This document shows, piece by piece, positions 1-7,936 of a DNA stretch of 17,310 nucleotides (positions are counted from its first letter, which is position 1; each line of letters begins with the position of its first letter). The stretch is taken from contig JASANE010021427.1 of the NCBI GenBank assembly GCA_030248225.1, positions 1 through 17,310 of the forward strand, read 5' to 3'. Both the position numbers and the translations under genes were made by a program. Origin of the DNA: Trileptium ribeirensis (lineage: Eukaryota; Nematoda; Enoplea; Enoplida; Thoracostomopsidae). Under the pieces are notes generated by a model. It made no database searches. It saw only the letters and a list, made by a program, of their open reading frames with translations, and was not told where the DNA came from.

Positions 1-463
1 CAAAAGAATATATCAAAATAGGCATCAAACCTCATTCAGTTTCAAAGTCTGAGTTCGACCACTGGCTTTAATCTGTGGGGGCCCTGGTGTTTGCAAAAAT
101 TTATCTGATTTTCTTGACAAAAAGGTGGCTTTTATGATTGTGCCGGCGGGGAAAATGCTGGGATTCCCGGGTTCAAGGCTCCCCTGTAATTTTTTGCTTC
201 CATGGTACAAGCCCCATTCGCCACAAATATTGAATTTTTTAGTGAAATCCCACTCTGAAGATAAAATTGGGCTTCATTTTGTAGCATTCTGATTAAGCAA
301 ATTAAAAAAGCCGACGTAAGAAATTGATGCGAGCTATATGCATATTGGCGAATGTACTTTACAGTCAAGTTTAGTCCCACTACGGATTCAACTGCTGTGG
401 TATATCGGTTTAATAATTAGGATGTGAGCAGTGTCAGCATCACACATCAAGACATTCAAGACC
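1..463 (-). other. 3' UTR and downstream flank of the Pro/Arg-rich gene
   Basis: This stretch follows the stop codon of the minus-strand terminal exon (464-739). On the minus strand an ATTAAA, the common variant poly(A) signal, lies at 414-409, about 50 nt past the stop, so the transcript probably ends near 380-400. Farther left are GC-rich pockets (about 70-90 and 140-180) in AT-rich DNA. Short minus-strand open frames here have no splice or start support and are probably chance. Confidence 0.4.
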
Positions 464-739
464 TTAATCAACACGCTCAGCTGGTTGTTGAAGTGGTGAC
501 TGGAATTTGTTCGTTGGCATTGCCGAACTATAATTTGATGGACGTCGTACTGGCCTTCGTTGGCGAACAATTTTTGACGACTCTGTGATTGTAACCACGG
601 GACTGGCCCGACCTACGACTCGTGGTACTGCTCTCGTAGACGCTGGACCATGGTTGTCGGCTGCCGTTGCAATAATTGGACGCAAAGGACGTTGAGCAAT
701 GTGTTGTGGCGAACGCTGCGGCAGTGGTGGTGGTAGAAC
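464..739 (-). CDS. Terminal exon of Pro/Arg-rich protein gene (91 codons + stop)
   Basis: Coding block on the minus strand from the acceptor TTTTCAGTTTTAG|GTT to a TAA at 466-464. It begins VLPPPLPQRSPQ and continues rich in Arg, Pro, Ser and Thr (segments such as RQRRPVRRPS and QSPLQQPAERVD before the stop). The 3' splice site has a T-rich tract, and only the second of its two AGs avoids an immediate stop. The exon starts in phase 0, matching the phase 0 donor of the exon ending at 3703. Amino-acid bias is the same in both, which argues they are one gene. The LPPPLPQR stretch resembles an SH3/WW-type ligand (established motif class; function here is inference). I do not recognise the family. 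The protein looks disordered, with no membrane segment or catalytic motif. Confidence 0.68.
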   Translation of the reverse strand, partial: VLPPPLPQRSPQHIAQRPLRPIIATAADNHGPASTRAVPRVVGRASPVVTITESSKIVRQRRPVRRPSNYSSAMPTNKFQSPLQQPAERVD

Positions 740-819
740 CTAAAACTGAAAACAATATCGACTGTTCAATCATTAAATAAATATCTTTACTTATAAAAAT
801 CTACTAGAAAATATAGTTA

Positions 820-1300
820 GTATTGACCTCAGAAGGTATGCTATTCAACAGCAAGTTTTTTTACATTTTTCTGTAATTAGTTTGGTCATAACTTTTGAAC
901 TCTTGGCCTGCATTTGGGTCATCATTTGTTATTAATTACCTTATGCCAGTTTACCCAAAGCTATTATTTTCCTTTTTCAAGCTTGGCTAGTGGGTCATAA
1001 CTTTTGAAGCTTGGATGTATTTAGGTCTCTTTTTTTGTTGGGTGCTTCATAACTTTTGTTACCCGAGACTATGTTATATTTTTATTTGGTCACAGCATTT
1101 GAAGCCTTTGTATAGATTTGACTTTTGAAGCCTAGCATGGGTTTTTTTGTTAAGGATATACCTCATAAGCTTGGGGGTTATACAAGAGATGTTTTCTTAT
1201 CCTTTTTTCTAGCTTTGTTATTGACTATTATAAAGTTTTGAGATGGACTTGAGTAATCTTTTTTGATGAGTACCTCATAAGCTGGGTCACCTAAGACTGT
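820..1300 (+). repeat. Degenerate irregular tandem repeat, TCATAACTTTTGAA core
   Basis: The word TCATAACTTTTGAA appears near 887 and 995, with eroded versions near 1046 (TTCATAACTTTTGTTAC), 1089 (GGTCACAGCATTTGAAGCC), 1120, 1163 and 1271 (CTCATAAGCTGGGTCACC). Spacing is irregular at about 30-110 bp. It is T-rich on the plus strand with long T runs. I read it as an old expanded intronic repeat; no function is evident. Confidence 0.5.
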
Positions 1301-1645
1301 TTTATTTTTTCCGTTTGTTTGATTTCTCTCGTTTTTCTGCTTTGTGGCTTAGTTATTGGGCCAATTTTGCTAAAATGTTCTCCAACAATTGCTAATTGTC
1401 CTCACTGTTTACTCAAGCTTTCATCGATGTTTTAACAAATTTTGATCAAAATGCGAAAAAACTAACTTTCCGCGCGCCTAGCGGGCGGGGGCGAGGCGGG
1501 GGCTTGCAACATTGGGGAGATATGGGTTTAGGGTTCCGACGCCTAGTGGAACAACCCACTACCATTCCATGGAGACGTATAGTATATAATAGTTGCTTTT
1601 ACAGCTTGTAATACGCCAGCTGCTAGCAAACCATTATGTACTTAC

Positions 1646-1834
1646 AAATATCAGTAGTTATTGAGTCGTCTCCAGTTTTTCCAGATGCATTCAACTCTCG
1701 CACATCAATCTTAGTCTCTAGATTCTCAACACCCCAATTGAGCATCCAGTAAATCCCAACTTTTCCTGATACACTAGGCTCGTCTTCATCAGATATGCTA
1801 CGGCTCGGCTTTTTCCCCCAAGAGATCTTAGGTT
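1646..1834 (-). CDS. Unplaced exon-like block (62 codons), unknown protein
   Basis: On the minus strand the acceptor TTTACCAG|AA and the strong donor ATTT|GTAAGT bound 189 nt open in one frame, phase 1 at both ends. The translation includes ISWGKKPSRSISDEDEPSVS and later NWGVENLETKIDVRELNASG, a balanced composition unlike translated AT-rich noise. Its phase does not fit between the two Pro/Arg-rich exons (both phase 0), so it is either an exon of an overlapping or nested gene, an alternative exon, or a relic. Reading through the donor gives a stop after about ten more codons, so a terminal exon is also possible. A diverged copy of its centre lies at 2509-2595 in the same orientation. Family not recognised. 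Confidence 0.45.
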
Positions 1835-2047
1835 CTGGTAAAGGTTACACTGACCTGTTTTCAGCCACAGCCGAGTTTCAGGTTTTTGTAACTAAGCTTG
1901 CTGAACTAGTTTGGTTTAAAACTAAAGGAAGGTTGCATTATAGGTAATATACCTATAGCATCAACATTTCTCTGCAGTCATTTTCACCGAGGAATACTGG
2001 GATTAGAACTATATTATTTCCGTCAAAACCATGCACATTTTTTATCT

Positions 2048-2314
2048 TCACCAAACTCCGCGAACGAGCTGGGGGCATGTGGGTGGCGAGATATTAGGTT
2101 TCCCCAGGTCAAAGTGGGGGACACCCCAATTGAACTGGTTTGCAGTATACACCAATATACAAATTATATCGTGAAACCCCAGGGACATGTATGGGCGAGG
2201 TTTCAGAATAAACGAAGTAGCAGCTGTTGGCTCTCTCTTGACTGAACCGGTTTTGACTAACATGTATGTTGAATACATCAAATAAGCTATAGACGGTTTC
2301 CGCGACACTGTCAT
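2048..2314. other. Unassigned stretch with weak internal duplication
   Basis: Open on the minus strand for 88 codons, but without convincing splice signals. It shares CAATTGGGGTGT with the exon-like block at 1646-1834. Internally, 2069-2100 and 2182-2205 share an ATGT...GGCGAG...GGTTTC pattern. I read it as an old duplicated fragment rather than a gene. Confidence 0.2.
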
Positions 2315-2467
2315 TCCGCTAAAATAGGGTTGCTCCGTGGTATTGCAGATACTGTAATGGTTTAGTGTATTAGGCAGAGGGTGTGTCGGACACCGTCATG
2401 AATTGTACAGTAAGGGTTTAGCACTTATCGTTTCTACTGCATAGTCACAATCACAAGGGGTAAAAAG

Positions 2468-2525
2468 TTCCAACCAATGTTGATATAACGTGAACGCCGC
2501 ATAAATGTTCACCTCCCGCAAGTGA
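2468..2525 (+). repeat. Dispersed repeat, copy 1 (partner at 10039-10098)
   Basis: GTTCCAA, then ATAACGTGAACGCC(G/A)CA, then CACCTCCCG / CACTCCCGG recur in the same order and orientation at 10039-10098, with small indels between. The most conserved word is TATAACGTGAACGCC. The two copies are 7.6 kb apart and diverged, so this is an old dispersed family; its element type is not visible. Confidence 0.5.
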
Positions 2526-2595
2526 GCATTCTTTGAATCCCAGCTTTTCCAGATACACTAGGCAAGCCTCTCACAACAGATATTGGGCTGTGGTT
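2509..2595 (-). pseudogene. Decayed duplicate of the 1646-1834 exon-like block
   Basis: Minus-strand translation contains LPSVSGKAGIQRMLTCG and then a TGA at 2511-2509. It aligns with EPSVSGKVGIYWMLNWG of the block at 1646-1834: 13 of about 24 residues match across IS...PSVSGK-GI--ML--G, with a one-codon length difference. The DNA word CCTAGTGTATC is shared exactly. The copy stops where the other continues and has no good donor, so it is probably a dead exon duplicate or a fragment of a dispersed coding element. Confidence 0.45.
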
Positions 2596-2684
2596 CCGGT
2601 TAGAGCTAAACATAGCGTCTAACAGTAGTCTATTAAAGCGTCAATTATCATGCTTACATGAAGTACGTGGCACTGGGTAACTTG

Positions 2685-2890
2685 AAGTAACCCTGAGGGG
2701 CGTTACGTTATAAAGTTAGAAAAAAGAACAGCTTAGAGCGGGGGGTTCGGGGGGCGGCAGCCCCCGACTTAGACTTAGGCTTAGTGTATGTGTCATATAA
2801 GGGCCTTAGCTTAGGCTAAGACTAAGGCTTAGGCTTAGTATATCGAGAACGGCATGGCCTGCATTTTATTTACGCCCCTCAGGGTTACTT
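2685..2890. mobile_element. MITE-like element, copy A (perfect 19-bp TIRs)
   Basis: The first 19 bases, AAGTAACCCTGAGGGGCGT (2685-2703), are the exact reverse complement of the last 19 (2872-2890). The 206-bp interior has no coding potential. It holds a GC-rich hairpin core (GGGGGC-GGCA-GCCCCC, about 2752-2767) and imperfect CTTAGG/CTTAGA hexamers. No clear target-site duplication is visible. A second copy lies inverted at 11296-11482. Short length, terminal inverted repeats and a lack of ORF fit a non-autonomous DNA transposon; the superfamily cannot be assigned. Confidence 0.75.
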
Positions 2891-3702
2891 TGCCCCCCCG
2901 TACACTTATTTATTAGCAGGTATTGGCTCCATCGGTAAGACTCAATGAAGTAGAGGTATACACGCTAAAAGATACGCTAATTCGGTTTAGGTATATACGT
3001 TGAAAGGTTTAATGTAATTGGCTCACAAATGTGAAAACAATGTCACAGCCTCACTGCAGGGTCAAAAATAATGCAGATAATTGCGTTATTTTAATGCAAT
3101 ATTCTCTTACATTCCTAGATCCAACTATTAACTTGAGGTCCAGGGTACAGTGACAAAAACTTTGAAACTGAAGTACGCGGTTTTATACGCAGTGGATTGT
3201 TCTTATAGTGAATGCGGTTAAAGTGAAAATAGGAGCCAAACCTTCATTTTGTCGGTCAGATTGTCTGTATTTAAATATAGGTGAATTTTATAAAAATGCC
3301 TTTATAGTGGGGTTTTTTAATTCGCCCCAAGCGATTTAACTATACGCGCACTTCAAGGTATTTCACTGTTATACTTAAATGTTTGTTTTTTTATTCAAAT
3401 GCTTTATCCACCATAATAAGCATACATAATGATTTGAAATTTAATAATATATATATTAAAGGTTTACACTTTGGCTTATCATTTGCGTTTTTGTTTCATA
3501 CTGTGAAATTACACAGATAGTTTCGATTTTTATATCATAATTTCAAATATGTCATATCTTTAGCAAATATTGCTCTGAATCAAAATATAATCAATACAAA
3601 TAGCGAGACCCACAACGTGAATTGTATAATATAATATAATCTATATATAATATGATAACACAAAAAATCCAACAAGAAGAAAATAATACAATAAACACTA
3701 AC

Positions 3703-4201
3703 CTTTCTCATATTAGATTCGCTGCCAAATTGATATGCAGGTGGTGGGGAGCCTATATAATTGATGCTAGGATCATCTTCATATGGAATCATAATCGGTT
3801 GTACCGGTGGAAATCTTCTAGTACGAAAGCTAGACTGTCTTCCGATCGGTGGTGGTGGTGGCAGGCCTGAGCGTCTTGGGACCGGCTGATATTGGTCACT
3901 GGCTGTGCCGTTTCGATATGGCGGACTATAGGATCGCATACGTTGTTGTCTCCTCACAGCAGTGATCGGTTGAAATCGTTCACCGGGTGGATCAACGTCA
4001 ACTGATATTGAATCAGGCGGTAGTGGTCGTGCTCTATACCGAGGAGCTACCCCACGTAAAGGAGGTTCTCTTCGTAGTGGTGGTGAGCGATAGTTGGGCT
4101 GTGCTGGCGGAGAAAACCTCCGTGGCACAGCACGTTCTGGAGGTAGTGGCCGTGAAATCAGCGTCGTGTCTTCGGCAGCTAGCGATGGCAGCATATTTTG
4201 T
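3703..4201 (-). CDS. Main exon of Pro/Arg-rich protein gene (166 codons)
   Basis: Longest convincing coding block in the window. The acceptor is TATTATTTAG|ACAAAAT (phase 2) and the donor is AAAG|GTTAGTG (phase 0). The translation starts QNMLPSLAAEDTTLISRPLP and carries repeated RPLPP, SPP and RR motifs, YSPPYRNG, a five-proline run in SGLPPPPPIGR, and GSPPPAYQFG near the end. PPAY/PPPY-type motifs bind WW domains and the proline runs could bind SH3, EVH1 or profilin (known motif classes; binding here is inferred). No membrane segment or enzyme motif is seen, so it is likely a disordered cytoplasmic tail or scaffold region. Plus-strand shadow frames are W-rich or stop-containing. The last exon is at 464-739; two small upstream exons are proposed at 4234-4278 and 4327-4346. 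Confidence 0.72.
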
Positions 4202-4233
4202 CTAAATAATATATCCGTTGTTTGAAATGACAC

Positions 4234-4278
4234 TTAATGAGGGATTGAAGGTTGACATCCAATGGCAGGCGGTAAAAT
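4234..4278 (-). CDS. Small internal exon candidate, Pro/Arg-rich gene
   Basis: Reads FYRLPLDVNLQSLI between the acceptor CGTAAAG|A and the donor ATTAA|GTGTCA, 45 nt, phase 2 at both ends. It joins the main exon in frame across a 32-nt intron (4233-4202) and joins 4327-4346 across a 48-nt intron. The downstream donor is weak, and the exact intron sizes are unusual, so the case rests on phase agreement and composition. Confidence 0.38.
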   Translation of the reverse strand: MLPPAIGCQPSIPH

Positions 4279-4326
4279 CTTTACGAGAGTTGGGATTGAC
4301 TTTCGGAAATAAAGAACTATCCTCAC

Positions 4327-4346
4327 ATCGGTTGAGTGCGTAACAT
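4327..4346 (-). CDS. Possible start exon, Pro/Arg-rich gene
   Basis: ATG at 4346-4344 opens MLRTQP plus two bases, ending at donor CGAT|GTGAGG. It fits phase 2 of the next candidate exon. An acceptor-like AAATAG lies 9 nt before the ATG with the frame open between, so the true start could be farther upstream. With this start the four exons give an 840-nt CDS (279 aa), an exact multiple of three. Confidence 0.28.
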
Positions 4347-4571
4347 TTCGACATCCTATTTATACTAAATATCACAGGTCGACTACAGTGGCGCGGTCCC
4401 AAGGGAGAAGAAGTTGATGCACATCCAAAAAATGGTCACATAGGAACAACATCCCTTGATAGAGATATTGCAGGATCAAAGTCCAAGATTAAATATCAAT
4501 TTTTGTATGCTGTCCTGGTAATGTTATACGCCCTTTGCTTTTTTTTATAATATTACATAATTTAGTGTTTT

Positions 4572-4650
4572 CCGCGTTCTTGCGGCGCAGTGGTTAAAGC
4601 GCAGGTCTCACAATCACTAGGTAGCGTCTTCGAGCCTCCTGTGAGCATAA
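4572..4650 (+). mobile_element. tRNA-derived SINE head, degenerate
   Basis: CGGCGCAGTGG (4583-4593) followed by TTAAAGCGC matches a pol III box A of Ser/Leu-type tRNAs with T changed to C at its first base. GTCTTCGAGCC (4626-4636) is a box B variant, about 35 nt downstream. The tRNA cloverleaf is not intact. Unrelated sequence continues to about 4760 as a possible SINE body. No second copy is present in the window to define its ends. Confidence 0.5.
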
Positions 4651-5069
4651 TCTTCTAGAGGAAGAGACTATGGCCACTTTGCTTGAGGACACCCACCTGT
4701 AAAAAGATTGCGAGCTTGTTCAGAAGATACATAGTTTCAGTGTCGGAAATGGCAGCCCTTCACGGCGTGTGGTTCGGGAACTCTAACTGCGATTGCCAGG
4801 AAACGGAAGATCCGCAAGTCGGACCGTAGGTACAATTTGGGGACTTTAATATCTTTAATAACATAAGTATGACTTTTTAGGGATACCGCGAGTTTTTGGT
4901 AGTCTTCGGTCTTGTAAAAAGCACTGCGAATTTTAAAATCAAACAGGGATTTAAAGCCTAAATAACGCAAAATAAAATCGCATGCATCTGTTAATTAGTC
5001 CGTAAATAGTATGGTCAAAACTATGCGTATTTAAAAATTTTTGAAATTGCTTCCGACAGAACTGTACTC

Positions 5070-5075
5070 TTTATT
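5070..5075 (-). terminator. Poly(A) signal AATAAA
   Basis: AATAAA on the minus strand, 27 nt downstream of the TAA of the 5102-5216 exon; cleavage would be expected near 5045-5060. Confidence 0.5.
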
Positions 5076-5101
5076 TCGAAATCCGGAACGAGTAACGGTG
5101 C

Positions 5102-5216
5102 TTACGGAAATGTAAATACTTCGTCTTCTGTCGGCGGCGTTTGAGGAACGGCAGCCTTCAAACGGAGCAGCTCGGCGTAGGTCATCGTTTTAGACAAATC
5201 GTCATCAGTTTGCTTC
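5102..5216 (-). CDS. Terminal exon of an unknown minus-strand gene
   Basis: After the acceptor CATTTTCTAG|G (phase 2) the minus strand reads KQTDDDLSKTMTYAELLRLK and ends TEDEVFTFP with TAA at 5104-5102. AATAAA lies at 5075-5070, only 27 nt past the stop, which supports a gene end here. There is an alternative: CC|GTAAGC (exon end at 5106) is a usable donor in phase 2 and would splice in frame to 4278 or 4201 of the Pro/Arg-rich gene, making this an upstream exon of that gene. The poly(A) signal makes me favour a separate 3' end, though both forms could exist. Upstream exons are not identified; an ATG in the same frame at about 5275 would allow a first exon without the acceptor. Confidence 0.5.
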
Positions 5217-5463
5217 CTAGAAAATGATTCAATTTTATGGTAAACAACAAATTTTAACAATCTCCGGTGGATCATATACGATTGCGAGGAAGGCAAATGT
5301 ATTTATGTAACTACAAATTAATTGTGACATCATTTAGAGAGGAAGAGCGAGAAACGCGATGAGCAGAAGGATCCATATCCGTTCACATGCTTTTTAAACT
5401 AAGGCAAAACAAATTCTTGCATAACTTTGAACTGGAAGAAACAAGCAGTGCTATTTGAATAGT

Positions 5464-6545
5464 TTGAGCTAAAAATTCAGTCGAGACTGAAAAGTCCACC
5501 TTCCGCCTGCTGAAAATTCGGCCTCAGATTAAATAAAACAAACATTCTGGGTGCCTAATTTCACCAGGGAAGGCTGAATTTTTAAAGGGATCGGAGTGTA
5601 GCCAAAATTCGGCCGCAATTGAATAGTCGGCCTGCTGTCTGCTGAAAATTCGGCCTCGAATTAGACAAAACAAACATTCTGAGTGTCCAATTTCACCACG
5701 GCAGGCTGAATTTTCCAAGGGATCGGAGTGTAGCTAAAATTCGGCCGGGATTGAAAAGTTGACCTGCTGGCTGCTGAAAATTTGGCTTCGGATTAAACAA
5801 AAGAAACATTCTGGTTGCTCAATTTCACCGAGCAGGCATAATTTTTTAAGGGATCGAATTTTAGCGAAAAATTCGGCCGGGGTTGAAATGTCGACCTGTT
5901 GCCTGCTGAAAATTTGACTTCGGATTAACAGAACAAACATTTTGGTTCCCAATTTCACCATGGCACGTTGAATTTCTTAAGGGATCGGAGTGTAGCAAAA
6001 AATTCGGCCATGATTTAAAAGTCGACCTGCTGCCTGCTAAAAATTCGGCGTCGGATTAAACAAAATATGCATTCTGGGTGCCCAATTTCACCATGGTAGG
6101 CTGAATTTTCCAAGGGATCGGAGTGTAGCGAAACACTTGCCTGGTATTGAATAGTCGGCCTGCTGCCAGCTATAAAATTCATGCTCGAATTAAACAAAAC
6201 AAACATTCTATTGCCCAATTTCACCGGGGCAAGCTGAATTTGCCAAGGGATTGGAGTGTAGCCAAAAATTCAGCCGGGATTGAAAAGTCGACCTGCTGAG
6301 TGTGAAAAATCGGTGTCGAATTAAACAAAATAAGCTTTCTGGGTGCCCAATTTCACCATGGCAGGCTGAATTTTCCAAGGGATCGGAGTGTAGCGAAAAA
6401 CTTGGCTGGGGTTGAATAGTCGACCTGCAGCCTGCTATAAAATTCAGCCTCGGATTAAACAAAACAAACATTCTGATTGACTAATTTCGCTGGGGCACGC
6501 TGAATTTTTCAACTGATCGGAGTATAGCGAAGAATTCCGACTATA
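5464..6545 (-). repeat. 132-bp satellite array, about 8.2 copies
   Basis: The anchor GGGATCGG recurs at 5587, 5719, 5850, 5981, 6114, 6247, 6379 and 6513, with spacings of 131-134. Each unit carries CTGAAAATTCGGCCTCG, AACAAACATTCTGG, AATTTCACC and GCAGGCTGAATTTTCCAAGG words with substitutions and small indels; both ends fade out. The consensus is open in one minus-strand frame for all 44 codons (unit words ENSACHGEIGHPECLFCLIR and IFSRQQVDFSIPAEFWLHSD), while the plus frames hit stops. Individual copies are broken by indels and stops, so no intact protein exists now. It lies between two transcription units. Confidence 0.9.
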
Positions 6546-6936
6546 TATATAATACTGAAAAAGTGAGGCCATACATATGCTATTGACATTGACAACGATG
6601 ACATTGAAATTATGACAATTATGACACTGAAATACACTGCTGTGCAACCCTTTTCTGTGCAATAATTCTGTTTACATGACTTCCTTTATGCATTTATCTT
6701 CTCGAACTACTCAGTTGATGAGTTCTAAGCTATTTTTCTTACTAAGTACTAAAATTTTCCAAAAATAACAGTACAATGTCAGCAATGGCGTTATATCTGC
6801 GTTCATAATGAGATTTTATCTTTAAACATACGATCGATACATTCTACGCCAACGATTTATAGCTAATTGCTTGTAGTTTTAAATTTTGAAAACGTTCTCG
6901 AACAAGCACTAGTATATACACAGCGCTTCTTTATAG
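6546..6936. other. AT-rich interval, no clear gene
   Basis: Contains an imperfect TGACAT/TTGACA-type simple repeat at about 6582-6640 and a stretch around 6775 (ACAG|TACAATGTCAGC) that could be a 5' end for the next plus-strand gene. That start stops after 10 codons unless a weak donor is used, so it is not called. Confidence 0.3.
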
Positions 6937-6992
6937 GCATGTCGTATGTAACATTTTATGTACTAGCGCCGCCAGGCGATATAATTTACTGT
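6937..6992 (+). CDS. Exon 1 of small plus-strand gene candidate
   Basis: The strong acceptor CAGCGCTTCTTTATAG|GC is followed by ATG at 6939 and the peptide MSYVTFYVLAPPGDIIYC, ending at donor TGT|GTAAGC. It could be the start codon or a continuing frame (phase 1 at the acceptor). With exons 7025-7076 and 7462-7538 the CDS from this ATG is 183 nt (60 aa). An alternative without the 32-nt intron is one exon 6937-7076 in another frame, also open throughout, so the first part of the product is uncertain. Confidence 0.38.
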
Positions 6993-7024
6993 GTAAGCAG
7001 CAAATTATAATATTGCGATATCAG

Positions 7025-7076
7025 CTTAACGATGGCCCTAGAAAGGAAACTCCAGACGACAAGTACCCGTCATTCA
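7025..7076 (+). CDS. Exon 2 of small plus-strand gene candidate
   Basis: Reads LNDGPRKETPDDKYPSF after acceptor GATATCAG|CTT and ends at donor TTCA|GTAGGA, phase 0 to phase 1. A second donor, GCG|GTATAG, 10 nt later does not keep phase with the next exon. The 32-nt intron before it (6993-7024) holds an in-frame stop, so if exon 1 is real it must be spliced. Confidence 0.42.
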
Positions 7077-7183
7077 GTAGGATTGCGGTATAGGATACGT
7101 ATATTGGAACAGGCCGACATTTTTAAGCCTAAATATATCCTTTGCTACTCGGCAGTAAACTCGTCAGCCTAGCTGCCATTTCT

Positions 7184-7231
7184 GTTTGACCAAGTGGGCT
7201 ATTAGTGGTTTGACCAAGTGGGTTGTTCAGT
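7184..7231 (+). repeat. 24-bp direct repeat, two copies
   Basis: GTTTGACCAAGTGGG at 7184-7198 recurs exactly at 7208-7222, followed by CTATTAGTG and TTGTTCAG respectively. It sits inside the last intron of the small plus-strand gene candidate. Confidence 0.8.
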
Positions 7232-7401
7232 TCTTCGTGTGGGATACACCTCTGGAAAAAAGTTGAAATCAATACTATATGATCTTTGTATTTTTCTGGA
7301 GCTCATGTAGTAAAACCAACGATCTTTATTGCGCTTGTACATATATATTGGGTACAGTTGTTTGGCGCAATATATTCACTTCATACTTGTAAATTAATTA
7401 T

Positions 7402-7450
7402 ACAAGTTAAATATAGAAATCCACATTTGCACTTTCTATATTTAACTTGT
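7402..7450 (+). other. Perfect 18-bp hairpin beside a 3' splice site
   Basis: ACAAGTTAAATATAGAAA (7402-7419) is the exact reverse complement of 7433-7450, with a 13-nt loop. The right arm lies 11 nt before the AG of the acceptor at 7460-7461 and includes part of its pyrimidine-rich tract. A competing smaller hairpin (ACTTGTA...TACAAGT, 7385-7407) overlaps the left arm. A related but non-palindromic stretch starts near 7546. Confidence 0.8.
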
Positions 7451-7461
7451 CACACTGTCAG

Positions 7462-7538
7462 TTGTACGAAGCGGAGATGAGAAGGATCTTCGTTCGTTGG
7501 ACACTGTTGACACGCAAGAAGTTTTATTATTAAATTGA
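7462..7538 (+). CDS. Terminal exon of small plus-strand gene candidate
   Basis: The acceptor with a long pyrimidine-rich run, TTTAACTTGTCACACTGTCAG|TT, leads into VRSGDEKDLRSLDTVDTQEV then LLLN and TGA at 7536-7538. Phase 1 matches exon 2 across a 385-nt intron. AATAAA signals lie at about 7735 and 7747, giving a 3' UTR near 200 nt. The product is acidic and polar at its C-terminus; family not recognised. Confidence 0.45.
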
Positions 7539-7936
7539 ATTAAGGTAAATTAATTATACATGTTAAAAACACGAACTAGCATTAGCATTTTCTTATATTT
7601 TAGCCTTCTCCAGAAATTGTGTATTCGAGAGTCTAGTTATACGGCTCGTTTCGTACCGTAATAAAAGATTAAGAGCTATATAATGGAAACGGGCTACTTC
7701 AGTTCAAGTTTAAATGCAACCCATAGTGGTAAGAATAAATACTAAAATAAAGACCACGTTATCACTGGGAGGACGTTTCTGATTTTATGCCAGGCATTGA
7801 AAAAATTGATACGTTGTGCTGTAAAATTTATGAGTCTACTAAAATTTTCGAATATCCATTTATACTATGAAATCTCGTTGTATGTGTATAATGCGCCGTT
7901 CACAGAATAATGCGTACAGCGACTGGAAAATTTATG
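7539..7936 (+). other. 3' UTR/flank with AATAAA signals
   Basis: Holds the AATAAA candidates at about 7735 and 7747 for the preceding gene. GTAAATTAATTATACA near 7546 repeats a word at about 7389. GTAAAT...TTTTAG (7545-7604) could be an intron in the untranslated region. No convincing coding sequence is seen. Confidence 0.3.

Larger units (their letters stand above)
740..3702 (-). other. Long repeat-filled intron of the Pro/Arg-rich gene
   Basis: Interval between the donor AAAG|GTTAGTG (GT at 3702-3701) and the acceptor before 739, both phase 0. At about 2.96 kb it is far longer than the other introns inferred in this window. It contains degenerate repeats (820-1300), an exon-like block on the same strand that is out of phase with the host gene (1646-1834), a decayed duplicate of that block (2509-2595), a MITE (2685-2890), and AT-rich DNA (3250-3700). 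A GC-rich pocket at about 1475-1560 partly resembles 2065-2125 in the same orientation (shared GGGGGC, GAGATAT, GGTTT words), so the interval looks like a mosaic of old duplications. A skipped coding exon cannot be ruled out. Confidence 0.5.

Noticed and set aside
1396..1611. Plus-strand 71-codon ORF in a GC-rich pocket
   Set aside because: Glycine/arginine runs come from G-rich repeats; no splice sites or start support, and it lies in a repeat mosaic related to 2065-2125.
2780..2845. CTTAGG/TTAGGC-type hexamers as an interstitial telomere repeat
   Set aside because: Only a few imperfect hexamers are present, on both strands, inside a MITE; no uniform run exists.
3987..4205. Plus-strand ORF over the Pro/Arg-rich exon
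   Set aside because: Shadow of the minus-strand coding exon: valine-rich frame arising from the reverse of Pro/Arg/Thr codons.
4575..4648. Functional tRNA gene
   Set aside because: Box A and B resemble a Ser/Leu tRNA but the acceptor stem does not pair and box B deviates from GGTTCGAATCC; a SINE head is the better reading.
6444..6662. Separate small ORFs in and beside the 132-bp satellite
   Set aside because: They are pieces of the repeat frame in different registers, broken by indels; no start context or transcript signals.
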